DNA from: Taxillus chinensis
Taxonomy: Eukaryota; Streptophyta; Magnoliopsida; Santalales; Loranthaceae
Direction: 5' to 3'
Assembly: GCA_023512835.1 (NCBI GenBank)
Contig: CM042086.1
Span: 11,994,809 to 12,058,808, forward strand
Length of the DNA: 64,000 nt
The first letter of the stretch is position 1. Each line of letters begins with the position of its first letter. Position numbers and translations under genes: made by a program. Below are positions 36,113 through 47,103 of this stretch, piece by piece. The notes beneath the pieces were generated by a model. The model worked only from the letters and a program-made list of their open reading frames with translations. It ran no database searches and had not been told where the DNA came from.

Positions 36113-39100
36113 AAAGACTTGGAAGAAGCTTTTATTTACTGTTTTCTCTTATTATGATATATATATATCGTATAGTGTGATCTGAACTGAGTACGTGTTT
36201 GTCCTAGCTATGCTGGACTGAGTCACACATACTATATCTTTTGGACTGAGTACTGTATTTTGCTATGAATTTTCAGTACAGAAAATGCATGCTTTTTGGA
36301 TTTTCGTAGTAAGTAAATTGTAGTGCCGTGTAGTCATTTAATAATAATGGTATGCAGCTAGTGCTTTATTCATGGGGAGATGGATGGGCAAACAAAGTTT
36401 ATAATTTGTTAAAATTGATTAAAGCTATAATATATTATTTGACAGTTTGATGGGTTCTAGCTAGGTCGGCTTATATATTTATTTTATCAAATGCAAATAA
36501 TTAGATGATTATACCGTAGTCTGAAAAGTTAATATGGTAAAAGTGTCTTCATTTGATCCAATAAAATGAGGTCATAGTTTCTTCATTTACGCTTATAAAA
36601 AAAATTTGGTTATTGTCTTCCTCGACACTAAAAATTGCCTTTTTTTTAGTTGAGCACTCCATTGCCGTTACAGCTATTATTTTTGTAAATTCAATTTAAA
36701 TTAAAAATAATATTAGTTTTATATCAAAAACTTTTAACAAATAAATTTAAATTTTTAAATAAAATTATTCAAAATAAATTTAAAATAGTTATTTATAAAC
36801 TAATTTAATTCCCTAAAAACTAGTATACGCATTCGAAATAATAAAAATTAGACACAAAACTAAATTAGATTGTTATTCAAAATAAATTTTGATTAAGTTT
36901 CTGTTTATATGATTTCAGCTGTTGTTTGTTGTTTTACACTTTGATTTATAGATTTAGTTATTTGATATATTAAAAATAATAAATTTAGAATGATAAGATT
37001 TTAAATAATTTTTCACAAATATAATTAGTAATAATAATATCAATAACACCCTTTTATAATACAATGATATCTTACAATTATAAATTAAGGAGAGCGAGAG
37101 ATCGTAAAAAAAAAAAAATTAAGTGCAAATGATATATATACCTCCACGTACGGTGCAAAAAAGGTGATGGTTTTGGTTTGTCGAAAATATAACCTCTAAA
37201 ATTATAATTAAAACATGAAAATTAATATTTTAATAGAAAAAACATGTTGAACTCATTATTTTGTCAGTGTAAAATTTGGCTAGCTAAATTTTATACAAGT
37301 TTAATATTTAGCTAAATTCAATCGAAAGTTTACTAAGTCCAAATGCTTTTAGCATACTATCATCCGAAGTAAAACAAAAGAATACAAAAACCAATCAGTT
37401 GTAAATGATTCAAATAGTAATATTCAACCTAAATTTAAACTTAATCCAGTCATATCTTTAGTAAATGAATATAAAATTTTGTTCAAAATAACGTTACGTC
37501 AAGATTTCTAGTAACATTTTTTAAAAACTTATTATTGAATAAATAGTTATTCATTTTGCATTATTTTCTAATTGCTGATGTAAACTATTTATATTTTTTT
37601 ATTGATTTCATTTTTATTATTTTATTTATATTTATTGGTTTATAAATGATATGAAGTCTAACGTAAAATTAAAACAATTTATAGACTTTGAGATCATTTA
37701 AACATGCGAAATCATTTTATCATATATCCAGATTCATAAACGACTATCTAGACTCACATAAATGACTTACTCACGGTGGTACCGGAATAGTCAATAAGTA
37801 TATAATAACTAGTAAATTGGGGCATATACTGTCATAAACACATGTATAATTACACTCAAAAGAAGTTGGAGGAAAATATAAAACATGTTTAGCATAAGTT
37901 TTGATTTATATATTCTATTTTATGTATTTCATTATATTGGAGTTTGTATTAAATTTTAATATAAAAATAATTTCTGTTTGACCGGATAGAAAATGTTTAA
38001 AAAAGAGCATTTTTTTTAAATTGAGTTTCATACAAAATGAAATAAAATATAATATTAATTATGAGTCCAGGTAATAAAAAAAATATTTGAGTTGTCTGTT
38101 GAGTTTAAATTTAAAATAAAAAAAATATTTATAAAAACAATTTTTTAAAATAACTATCTAACTTACCTATTTTGAAAATTAAAATTTAAAATTAAATAAT
38201 TTCAATTTATCCACTTCTTTAAAAGCAATCACCGATTCATCCCATACGGAATGCACCGGTGTGGTTGGTACCAAATGCACCGATTTAAAATTAGTTTTTG
38301 TTTTTTATTTTGTCCTATTTTATTACCTGAATTCAATTTAAAATAATACAAGCTTTCTTAAAAACACATTTGGAATCGTGGAGAGAAAATTTCATAGCCA
38401 GTCCTGCAAAAGCCACGTAATGATATCCATACAACCAGGGATTGGACATTTTAACAAGTTATTTTCTGATTTGATCACTTTTGTAAAAAAAATCAGAAAA
38501 ATCCGATTAACTCGGCCATTTTTATGACATAATTAAATTTTATAAAATCAGTTGATTTTTTTAAAATGTAAAATATTATTTAATTTATTTTATAATACAA
38601 TCTTAATGTAAAATTATTAACTAATAACATTTCACTTTCATATCCTTCCAAACTTTATTCGATTTTTCTTTTACTATAAATTTATGTCACTAAAATTTTA
38701 AATTTATTAAGATTTTATATTAGAAATACATATTAAAAATAAATAGTATTATACTACAAACATAATTTTAATGTGTTAGTTTAAAATATCTATTTTTACT
38801 AATATATATATTTGTATGTAATTATTAATTATATGACCGGTTCGATCATTTTGTCCAGTAGTTGAACTAGTGACCTGAACACCCGATGCCTTAGCCGGAT
38901 CGATGTCTAGTCCGCAAGGGCAGATCCAGAAACTCATTTCGGGTGGGGGGGGACTAAAAGGTAGAAATCTTAAATTAAAACCCAAAAGCAAAATGCTAAT
39001 GTTAAAGATCGCTGCCTCCATAACTTCGTTTATGTACCTATAGTCGGCATCTCACTGCAAAGTACATGAACAGCTTAATGATAAATAAAAAATAGGTCAT

Positions 39101-39563
39101 AAAAATTGAGAACCAATTAAATATCATTATTTTTTTATCCTAGTTTGTATTCTTATTATTTATATGATATAATAAATCATAAATGTCTCTTATGGATTAT
39201 TTAATTTTGTATTTTAAAACTTAATGAGAAGGGGGCCGATTGCTTGCTTAATCTCTCTACCATTACACAATACACACACATGTATAAATATTATATAGTA
39301 ATTATATATTTGAAAAATGAGGGGGGGCCATGGCCCCCCCAATAAGAGTCCGGTTCCGCAGTTTGGTTCTAATAACTATGCATCTAACTTTCCTAAAATG
39401 ATAACCTATTGCATTGTTGCCGGGAAAAGCCAACAAGGTGGATAAGCACTTATTTTAGAACAAATAAAAATAAAAACAAAAAAACAAAAACTTAAATGGA
39501 ATATAGAGAGAAAATTAAGTCATTCAACAGGCTTATAGATCACCAAAAATAAAGTAATGTTGG

Positions 39564-39596
<33 letters not shown>

Positions 39597-40613
39597 ATCA
39601 TGCTACATAGAAAATGTTATGCTACTTTTTTATCATGAGAATCTTTAATTTGAACTATTAAATCAAAATTTTATGGTTCAGATTAGATTTTAATTTAATT
39701 GTAACAGATTACTATAGCAGGGCTACAATTAAATAAAAATCTAATATAAACCGTTAGTTGTAAGATCTAACGATTCAGATTAAAGTTTTGACGTTCTCAT
39801 TGTATCAATATATATATATATATATATATATATAATGTTGTGTATTTATATAGAAAAATGTTATGTGGCTAATATTATTACGAAATTATAATTGATATGA
39901 ACGACCTTGATTTATTCGTAATTTCTCTCATTTCTCTCCTTAATCGTGTATGATGGTTATTTACTATTTACACAATTCTAATACCACATAGCAATACTTA
40001 TTACTATTCATTATTTTGAGTATGTTACTAATTTTGAGTTAATAAAGATATCATGACAAATTCAATCAAAATATAATAAGTTAATAAAGGTAAAGGTGAC
40101 CAACTAATTATAAGTTAATAAAAATTCAAGTCACATCGGTTGGTATTTACCGTTTTTATATAGGATTACAGGATGACACATACATACAATAATAAATAAT
40201 AATATTACAAAGTAACAAATAAATTAATTATTTTACTTTATTTTATTTTTAATGGCATGTCATTTGGTAGCGCAATGTCAAAAGTGTAGCAGATTTCAGT
40301 GTTATATAACTTTTAATAATTAAAACTGAAAGTCTAATAATTAAAATAGATGAAAACGTAGTTGAGTAACATCGCCGTTAAGTTTAGAATTCTACTTTTT
40401 GATAGTAGAATTTATTTAAGCACACATACTTTAATTTCTTTGATGCTGGAATATCATCTATACATAATTCTAAAAATTCACTTAAAAAGCAAATTTTTCG
40501 TTACCAACAACAGCCGCCATCAATTATGATGGGCTTCAATAAAGAGTCACAAAATAATAAAATTAACCAAAAAGAAATAAATAAAGATATTTCACCGATC
40601 CCAACCCCATTCT

Positions 40614-40654
<41 letters not shown>

Positions 40655-40740
40655 CCGGTTTCAAAAAAATTATATGTATATATATGGAAATACTACTTAA
40701 ATTGAATTTGCTGCAAAATAAAAATGAAATAATTATTATC
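36113..40740. other. Gene-free interval after TPKL-2
   Basis: 36113-36560 is channel 3' flank (TTGCTATGAATTTTCAG; GATGGATGGGCAAACAAAG). 36780-37080 resembles the right end of R2. 37080-38560 is AT-rich and I see nothing in it. 38560-39370 holds dispersed-repeat fragments (TGCCTTAGCCGGATCGATGT; a G-run near 38940 and the matching C-run near 39335 on either side of about 400 bp). 39440-40560 is shared with 50650-51620. TA runs lie at about 39578-39595 and 40618-40652. Confidence 0.4.
39637..39803. mobile_element. MITE-like inverted-repeat insertion
   Basis: Outer ends ATGAGAATCTTTAATTTGAA and, inverted, ATTCAGATTAAAGTTTTGACG then TTCTCAT form imperfect arms. Inner TAGATTTTAATTTAATTGTA pairs with TACAATTAAATAAAAATCTA. 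The segment, with a flanking TA run, is absent from the collinear 50.8-kb copy. No coding. The boundaries are approximate. Confidence 0.5.
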
Positions 40741-40756
40741 GTTTTAATTTTAATTT

Positions 40757-41790
40757 ACATATCAATGGAATGAAAAAAGTCATTTATATAGAAATAACGT
40801 TTTTTTCATCTCTTCGTTTTTATAATTTCGTTTTTGTTTGTAAATGTTGTCTGTTTATTTTATATTTCAAAAGAACCAAAGTTCATTAGACAAGTATTAT
40901 TATTATTAGTCCAAAGAGACATAAATGGTCTACATGCAAAATTGAAAAATTGAAAAGTATTTTTCCTTTTTTTAGATCTTTGCGTTTTTAAATTAAATTG
41001 AAGTTGTAAGAAATTGTAGCCGACGTGATCCGCAAATGTCTATTTTGTTGGGAGGAAATACGAAAATAGGAAGAAATAAAAATGGCACACCGAGAATTTT
41101 ACATGGTTCGGAAAATTCTTTACGTCCACGGAGCTACTGCAGTATTTTTTCTATGGAGAGGAAAATATACCATGTTTACAAACACTCAATTCCAATACCC
41201 AAATACACCCGAGAAATTATCAAATTGATAATTTTCTCTCTCTCTCTCTCTATTTTTCTCCTCTCTCTATTTCTTTTTTCTCTCTTTTTCTCTCTTTCTC
41301 CCGTATTTGGGACTTGCTTCTGGGATGATCTTACACGGCGGGGGGTGCCTATTTATAGCTTACGGTCGTTCTTCTCCGCGTTGGCACACCAGGTTTGAAA
41401 AAAGGTTTGCGTAACCTTTCTCTTTCTTTCTTTCTTTCTTTGGACGGTGAGGTGGACCAGCGGCAAGTGTTGACATATTTGGATGCTGTGCTTGGCGGCT
41501 AAACCATGAAGTGAATGTGTTAAAAAGTAGTAATAACCGAATAACCCTCTAATCAAGTGACAATTGCGCCCCAAAAATTTCATAAATAAGTATTTTTATA
41601 CGTTTTATGGAAACAACAAGAACCTAAAAGGGGGATGGTGGGTTGGAGCAATAGTATTAATTAGTTAACTAATAAATGGAAATTTAATTTTTAAAATCCT
41701 AAATTCCATGCTATTTGAATTTTCAATTCAAGTAACTATATAGCATTTCCATATAAATGACTTTTTTTTTCTTTCCATTGATATATATGT
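40757..41790. repeat. Inverted-repeat-flanked upstream region of SMP-d
   Basis: A left arm (40757-40795, ATATCAATGGAATGAAAAAA then GTCATTTATATAGAAAT) is the reverse complement of the TATA-bearing right arm (41745-41790) just upstream of the SMP-d start. Arms are about 40 bp and, without the solo LTR, lie about 600 bp apart. The same pair flanks the SMP-f upstream region. This may be an old MITE that now supplies the promoter, but no target duplication was identified. Confidence 0.4.
41046..41475 (-). mobile_element. Solo LTR of a Ty1/copia-type element
   Basis: 430 bp bounded by TGTTGGGAGGAAATAC and ...GTGTTGACA, i.e. TG...CA ends, reading on the minus strand relative to the copia LTRs at 45703 and 50228 and clearly related to them (GGCACACCGA, GAGCTACTGCAGTATTTTT, AATACACCCGAGAA). 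It is flanked by the 5-bp duplication TATTT (41041-41045, 41476-41480). With one copy removed, the site matches the SMP upstream sequence AAATGTCT.GTTTGGA.GCTGTGC-like at other loci. No internal region is present, so it is a recombination remnant. Confidence 0.85.
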
Positions 41791-41891
41791 CGTCTTTCTC
41801 TCTTTTTTTCCCATCCCAATGTGTTGGTCTCTCTCTCTCTCTCTTCCTCCCCCAAAAAAAGTGTGAATTCAATTGTTGATATCAATTGATC

Positions 41892-42441
41892 ATGGGTTTT
41901 ATACGCTATAATTTCAAGGTTTTATCATCAGAAATGAAAACATCCGAGTCCCCATGGGTTGCTTTAGGTGAAAGGTTGATGTCCTATGTTGTATGGACTA
42001 GGAAAATAATCTTGTTTTGGCCCTTTCTTTCCGCGTCCAGGTATTTAATTACGACCTCCAGGTATTTTTTTACACCCATAATTTACAATCTCACCATTCA
42101 TCTCCAATTTTATATATATATATATATATTCATTGCCGCACGACTCTTTATTAATTAGTTGATGATTTGTTTTATTGATTTACTTTTCACAACGGCCGTG
42201 CACTCCGTCTATTATGGGTTAACCGACATCATCGCAGATTCGAAGTCTGATGTATGTGTCTCTACCTACTTTTCTTATTATTATGATTTTAAAACTATTA
42301 ATGTTTGTTTTTTGTAATTTGTTTTTTCCTTTGAAAAGAAATTTAACTTATTTTTTGTTTTATTAAATTCAGTTGGCCTGTATTATGTTTGAGTTTATGG
42401 TTGTATTTCTTTGCCTTTTGATTTACACGGTGAAAGGTTGA
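41892..42441 (+). pseudogene. SMP-d, damaged copy (exons 41892-42040, 42194-42251, 42373-42441)
   Basis: Exon 1 is open (MGFIRYNFKV; ESPWVALGERLMSYVVWTRK) with a good AG|GTATTT donor. The acceptor before exon 2 is CACAAC instead of CACAAG, so the AG is gone. Exon 2 is two codons shorter than in SMP-b but in frame and ends at GTATGT. Exon 3 lost about 27 nt encoding the FPGAWI-type part, leaving L-A-C-I-M-F-E-F and a shortened membrane segment ending TVKG. The solo LTR about 420 bp upstream sits in the promoter side. Likely inactive unless another acceptor is used. Confidence 0.6.
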
Positions 42442-44900
42442 ATTCGTTTTATGGGACCGTCTTGTCTTTCGGTAAGGAAGGAAGAATAATACCTTATTTA
42501 ATTTAAATTGACGATAAATTTGTCTCTATATTTATGAGCCGTGTGTTCAGTGCGGCTATTTTAATTTTTGTGCAAACTTTGCTATTTTGTCCCTTTCTTC
42601 GAACCTATGTAGAAAATTTAAGGATTCGTCCCCTTATTTCAATTAATAATAAATAATTATTAAATTTAATATGCATATATTAATATATTTATACTATAAA
42701 ATTTTAAAGTAATTTAAAGTTTAATTTCTACACGTGATTTTATAATTTTTCTTTTCATATATCTTTATGATAATATCATAACAATTATTAATATTAAAGT
42801 TTAATTTAATTATTATATGAGTCGCTTAGGAGATTTTTAACGCTAGTTGTCCACAATAGTAATTTAGAAGAAATTGAAAGACAAAAAAGGATTTTTGTGG
42901 ATGTTGCATAAATGATTTTGAGAATTTGATAATATTATTTTTATCCATATAAAGTCATCAAAAACAAAGCAAATAGAATCAAAAAGGCTATAACATGACA
43001 TTAGATTCATTAAATATTTTTTTAAATTGTACATATATATGATTGAATATTAATCATATATAATTATAAAATATTTTCGAAGATGTATGTATTTTAGCTA
43101 AAAATTTTAACAAACTATAATTTTAACTCTATTAGTTATCTAAATTTGATTACTTTGAGAATACTTTATAGTTATATTTGAATAATATTTAATTACATCC
43201 GTATAATTTTTAAAAATACTTTATCAATCCAATACAAATATTTTTACTCATGCATGTGTTATTAGTAATATAATTATAATATATATTAAAAATAAGATCA
43301 AAAGTCAAAAAAAAAAACTTGCTAAGTCAGCTAGTATTTTATAAATATATGCATTCCAATATGATAATTAGGCCAAATAATCAAATTGGTGTGAGATCTT
43401 ATCACGTCAAAGTGACATCGCCGCATGTATGCCCCTACCCTTTACATACGTACTTCTTACAGTCATATATACTTTACTCTCCTACGCACCCTTCAAAATG
43501 CAATACTATTATTGTTGTTGTTGACATGTTGTGTCTATTATAATATATTATTATAGTCGCACCCTCATTTTCGGGGTAGTCATCACTCATTATCATTACG
43601 CTGAGGCCGGAAAGGCCAAACCATTTTGGCTAACCAATAGCCGTGCGTGGTATATGATTTAAGAAACGGAGTGCCATCAAAGTCATTCATTCTGTGTCAA
43701 TTCACAGAGCCATGGGCAAATAAAGATTTGTAAGGATCTGCTTACTTTTTTATTTGCCAGACCTACTAATATTCCCATTGGCAATTGGCAAACAAAGTTT
43801 AATTTCTTGAAATTGGTTAAAGCTATATATATATATATAATTTGACGTTAATTAGAGCTTTGAGATTCAAAACTACTTCTACATACCCATCATTGGAAAA
43901 ATTTTCCATATAAGAGTCGAATATCCTTCCGAAACTTAATTGATAACTAATCTATAAATTATAAATCATACTTGTGTTTCAATGATTAATTACACAAAAT
44001 TTATATCTCTGTGTTCTAAAATAATACAATTAAATAATTAAATCATTCAAACAATAATAGTTTGATGGGTGCATGCCAGTCGGCTAGACTGCTAGCTAGG
44101 TCGGCTTGTATATTAGTTTTATTGAATGCAAGTAACTTAATGATTATACCACTGAAGTACGTAGTCATCCGAAAAATTAATATGGTCAATGTTTATTCAT
44201 TTATTCTGCTAAAATGGGGTCATAATTTTCGCATTTGGATTGTAATTCCTATTTATATATATAAGTATCAAGGGGGTAGGGATTCGCCTCCGATGGCATT
44301 GTGGGACTATTGTTATTGACGTATGGTGACTTTAACAATGCAAGTTATATATTTACGTCTATTTGTTTCACGTAATTATTAATTGTTTTTTTATTTAAAT
44401 ATTTTATATTTCAAAAAAAAAAAAGTTCATTAGACAAGTATTATTATTATTAGTCCAGACATAAATGGTGCTACACGGAAAATTGAAAAATTGAAAAGTA
44501 TTTTTCTCTTTTTTTTGATCTTTACGTTTTTAAAATTGAAGTTGTGAGAAATTATATCTAGCGTGAGCTTCAACAATTGTGCCGCCGAGAATTTCATAAA
44601 TAAGTATTTTTATGCATTTTATGGAAACAACAAGAACCTAAAAGGGGAGATGGGTGGGTTGGAGTAATAGTATTAATTAGTTAACTAATAAATAAAAATT
44701 TAATTTTTGAAATCCCAAATTCCATTCGATTTGAATTTTCAATTCAAATAACTATATGACATTTCCATATAAATGACTTTTTTTTCTTTCCATTGATATA
44801 TATGTCGTCTTTATCTCTTTTTTTCCCATCTTAATATATGTGTTGGTCTCTCTCTCTCTCTCTTCCTCCGAGAAAAAAACTGTGAATTCAATTGTTGATA
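42442..44900. other. Gene-free interval between SMP-d and SMP-e
   Basis: Starts with SMP 3' flank (GGGACCGTCTTG, CGGTAAGGAAGG). 42720-43380 is R3-like (GATTTTTGTGGATGTTGCA, GTCATCAAAAACAAAGC). 43385-43515 is a 5'-truncated SINE-like copy with a TTATTGTTGTTG tail. 43780-44180 is a TPKL 3' flank footprint, near-identical to 23740-24130. 44340-44900 is the SMP-e upstream region. No gene is supported. Confidence 0.45.
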
Positions 44901-44910
44901 TCAATTGATC

Positions 44911-45441
44911 ATGGGTTTTTTACACTATAATTTTAAGGTTTTATCATCATAAATGGAAACATCCGAGTCCCCTTGAATTGCTTTAGGTGAATGGTTGATG
45001 TCCTATGCTGTGTGGACTAGAAAAATTTTGTTTTGGCCCTTCATATATTTAATTACGATCTCTATCTATTTTTTTAAACCTATAATTTACAATCTCACCA
45101 TCCATCTCCAATTATATATATTCATTGTCGCACAACTCTTTATTAATTAATTGATGATTTATTTTATTGATTTACTTTTCACAATAGCCATATACGTCTA
45201 TTATTGGTTAACCGACCTCGTGTCAGATTCTAACGTATGTGTCTCTACCAACATAGTTTCTTATTATTATGATTTTAAAACTATTGTTAGTTTGTTGTGA
45301 TTTTTTTTCTTTCAAAAGACATTTAACTTGTTTTTTGTTTTATTAAAATTCAGTTGGTTTTTGTTGCATCCTCTTTCACGGCGCCTAGATTGGATTTGAG
45401 TTTATTGGTGTATTTCTTTGTCTTTACATCGTGAAAGGTTA
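44911..45441 (+). pseudogene. SMP-e, inactivated copy
   Basis: Starts MGFLHYNFKVLSS, but the next codon, GAA elsewhere, is TAA. A second stop replaces the tryptophan of the PW motif (CCTTGAATT). The exon 1 donor region is deleted (CCCTTCATATATTTAATT). Exon 2 (about 45186-45240) lost its AAG acceptor, and exon 3 (after ATTCAG at about 45352) carries a deletion before TACATCGTGAAAGG. It is clearly non-functional. The upstream region and palindromic leader remain well conserved. Confidence 0.75.
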
Positions 45442-45702
45442 TTTCATGGGACGTCTTTGGAATATATTAATTCATCGGAAGAATTAATATCATATTTAAT
45501 TTAAATTGACGATAAATTTGTCTCTATATTTATGAGCTGTGTGTTCGGGCGCGCGGCTGTTTTAATTTTTGTGGAAACTTTGTTATTTTGTCCCTTTCTT
45601 TGAACCTCCATAGAGAATTCAAGAAATCATTCTCTTATTCCATGAAGTGAATGTGTTAAAAAGTAGTAATAACCGAATAACCCTCTAGTCAAGTGACAAT
45701 TG

Positions 45703-46083
45703 TGTCAACATTGGAGTGCTTAAAAAATGGTGGCTGGAGTGAGCAATTTGTATTCAAATTGCTCTGTTTTGTCAACATATGGGTGCTAGAAAAAGCCAAT
45801 AAATAGGCACCCCCTTTGGCATTGTAATGCATCCCAAGACTCTCAATTGTATGGGAATTTGAGAGAAAAAAAGAGAGAGAGCTACGTGAGAGTTAGAGAA
45901 TTATCAAATTGATAAATTCTCGGGTGTATTTGGGGATCGGGATTGAGAGTTTGTAAATTTGGTGGATTTTTCTCCCATAGTAAAAATACTGCAGTAGCTC
46001 CGTAGACGTAGGGAATTTCCCGAACCACGTAAATTCGGTGTGCCATCTTTTATTTCTTCCTCTTTCCGTATTTCCTCCCAACA
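45703..46083 (+). repeat. 5' LTR
   Basis: TG...CA ends. Internal AGGCACCCCCTTTGGC and a GAGAGA tract. The TATA-like position reads CCAATAAATAGG here but CCTATAAATAGG in the 3' LTR, so the 5' promoter may be weakened. Confidence 0.93.
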
Positions 46084-46085
46084 AC

Positions 46086-46097
46086 TGGTATCAGAGC
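46086..46097 (+). other. Primer binding site for initiator tRNA-Met
   Basis: TGGTATCAGAGC, the standard plant copia minus-strand primer site, two bases after the 5' LTR. Confidence 0.9.
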
Positions 46098-46277
46098 TCC
46101 GGGTCCGAATTCTCTTGACAAATTCTGAGTATGCTCTATGACTGCAGCTGTGTCTGATCTGTCACATCAGAAAAGATTTGTTCTTGAGTATTTTGGTGTT
46201 GTGTATACGTACCACTCGTGTATACAGTACTGTTCACGCATATGGTGAAACAGTAGGTTCGAGTTCGAGAAGGTGTC

Positions 46278-47103
46278 ATGGCGTCCGAGAAGGATTCATA
46301 CAAGATCGAGAAATTCGACGGGACGAATTTCAGTTTCTGGCGAATGCAGATGGAGGACTATCTGTACCTGGAAAGACTTGTACCGCCGATGGGAGAAAAG
46401 CCACGGAAATAAAAGACGACGATTGGAAGGTGTTAGATCGCAAAGCCTTGGGGGCAGTCCGTCTAAGCCTGACGAGATCTGTGGCCTTCAACGTCAAAGA
46501 CCAAGATACAACTGCAGGACTGATAAAAGCTCTCTCAAATATGTACGAGCAGCCCTTTGCAGCTCACAAGGTATTTTTAATTAAGAAGCTGTTTAATTTA
46601 AAAATGCCGGAAAATGGGAATTTTAGAGAGCATCTAAATTTATTCAATGAAGCCAAAGACCAATTAAAATCGGTAGAAATTACTTTCACCGACAAAGTAA
46701 ATGCCGGTGCCTTGCTTAGTACTATGCCAGAAGGTTGGCAGTCAATGGTACAATCTATTTCTGCTTCTTTTGGGAAAAATAAAATGGTATTCTCAGAAGT
46801 AGTAGATATGATCATGACGGAGGAGATCAGAAGGAAGGAAGAAGGCCCTCTCACATCGGCATCGGCATTAAATCTGGAGAGCAGAGGTAGAGGCAGAAAC
46901 AGAGGCACTCAGCAGTGGAGATCTACATCAAGAAATGGTAGATCCAAATCCAGAGGTCGCCAATTCCAAACCAACAAAGGTAAAAATAAAATTGAATGTT
47001 GGAATTATGGAAAATTATGACATTTTAAGTCTGAGTGCAGGGGTCCGAAAAAGGAAGACGACGCGCATGGAAGTGCAAATGTCGCATCAAATGATGCTCT
47101 CAT
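46278..47103 (+). pseudogene. copia gag remnant
   Basis: Starts MASEKDSYKIEKFDGTNFSF followed by W-R-M-Q-M, the usual gag N-terminus of plant copia elements. The start-codon frame runs to TAA at about 46410, with a frameshift near 46400; the remaining gag (KVLDRKALGAVRLSL onward, then an Arg/Gly/Ser-rich tail) lies in another frame up to 47020. The CCHC zinc knuckle is broken: the second cysteine is tyrosine (CWNYGK) and the following glycine codon is TGA (47018). The capsid-nucleocapsid function in particle assembly is therefore lost. Confidence 0.85.
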
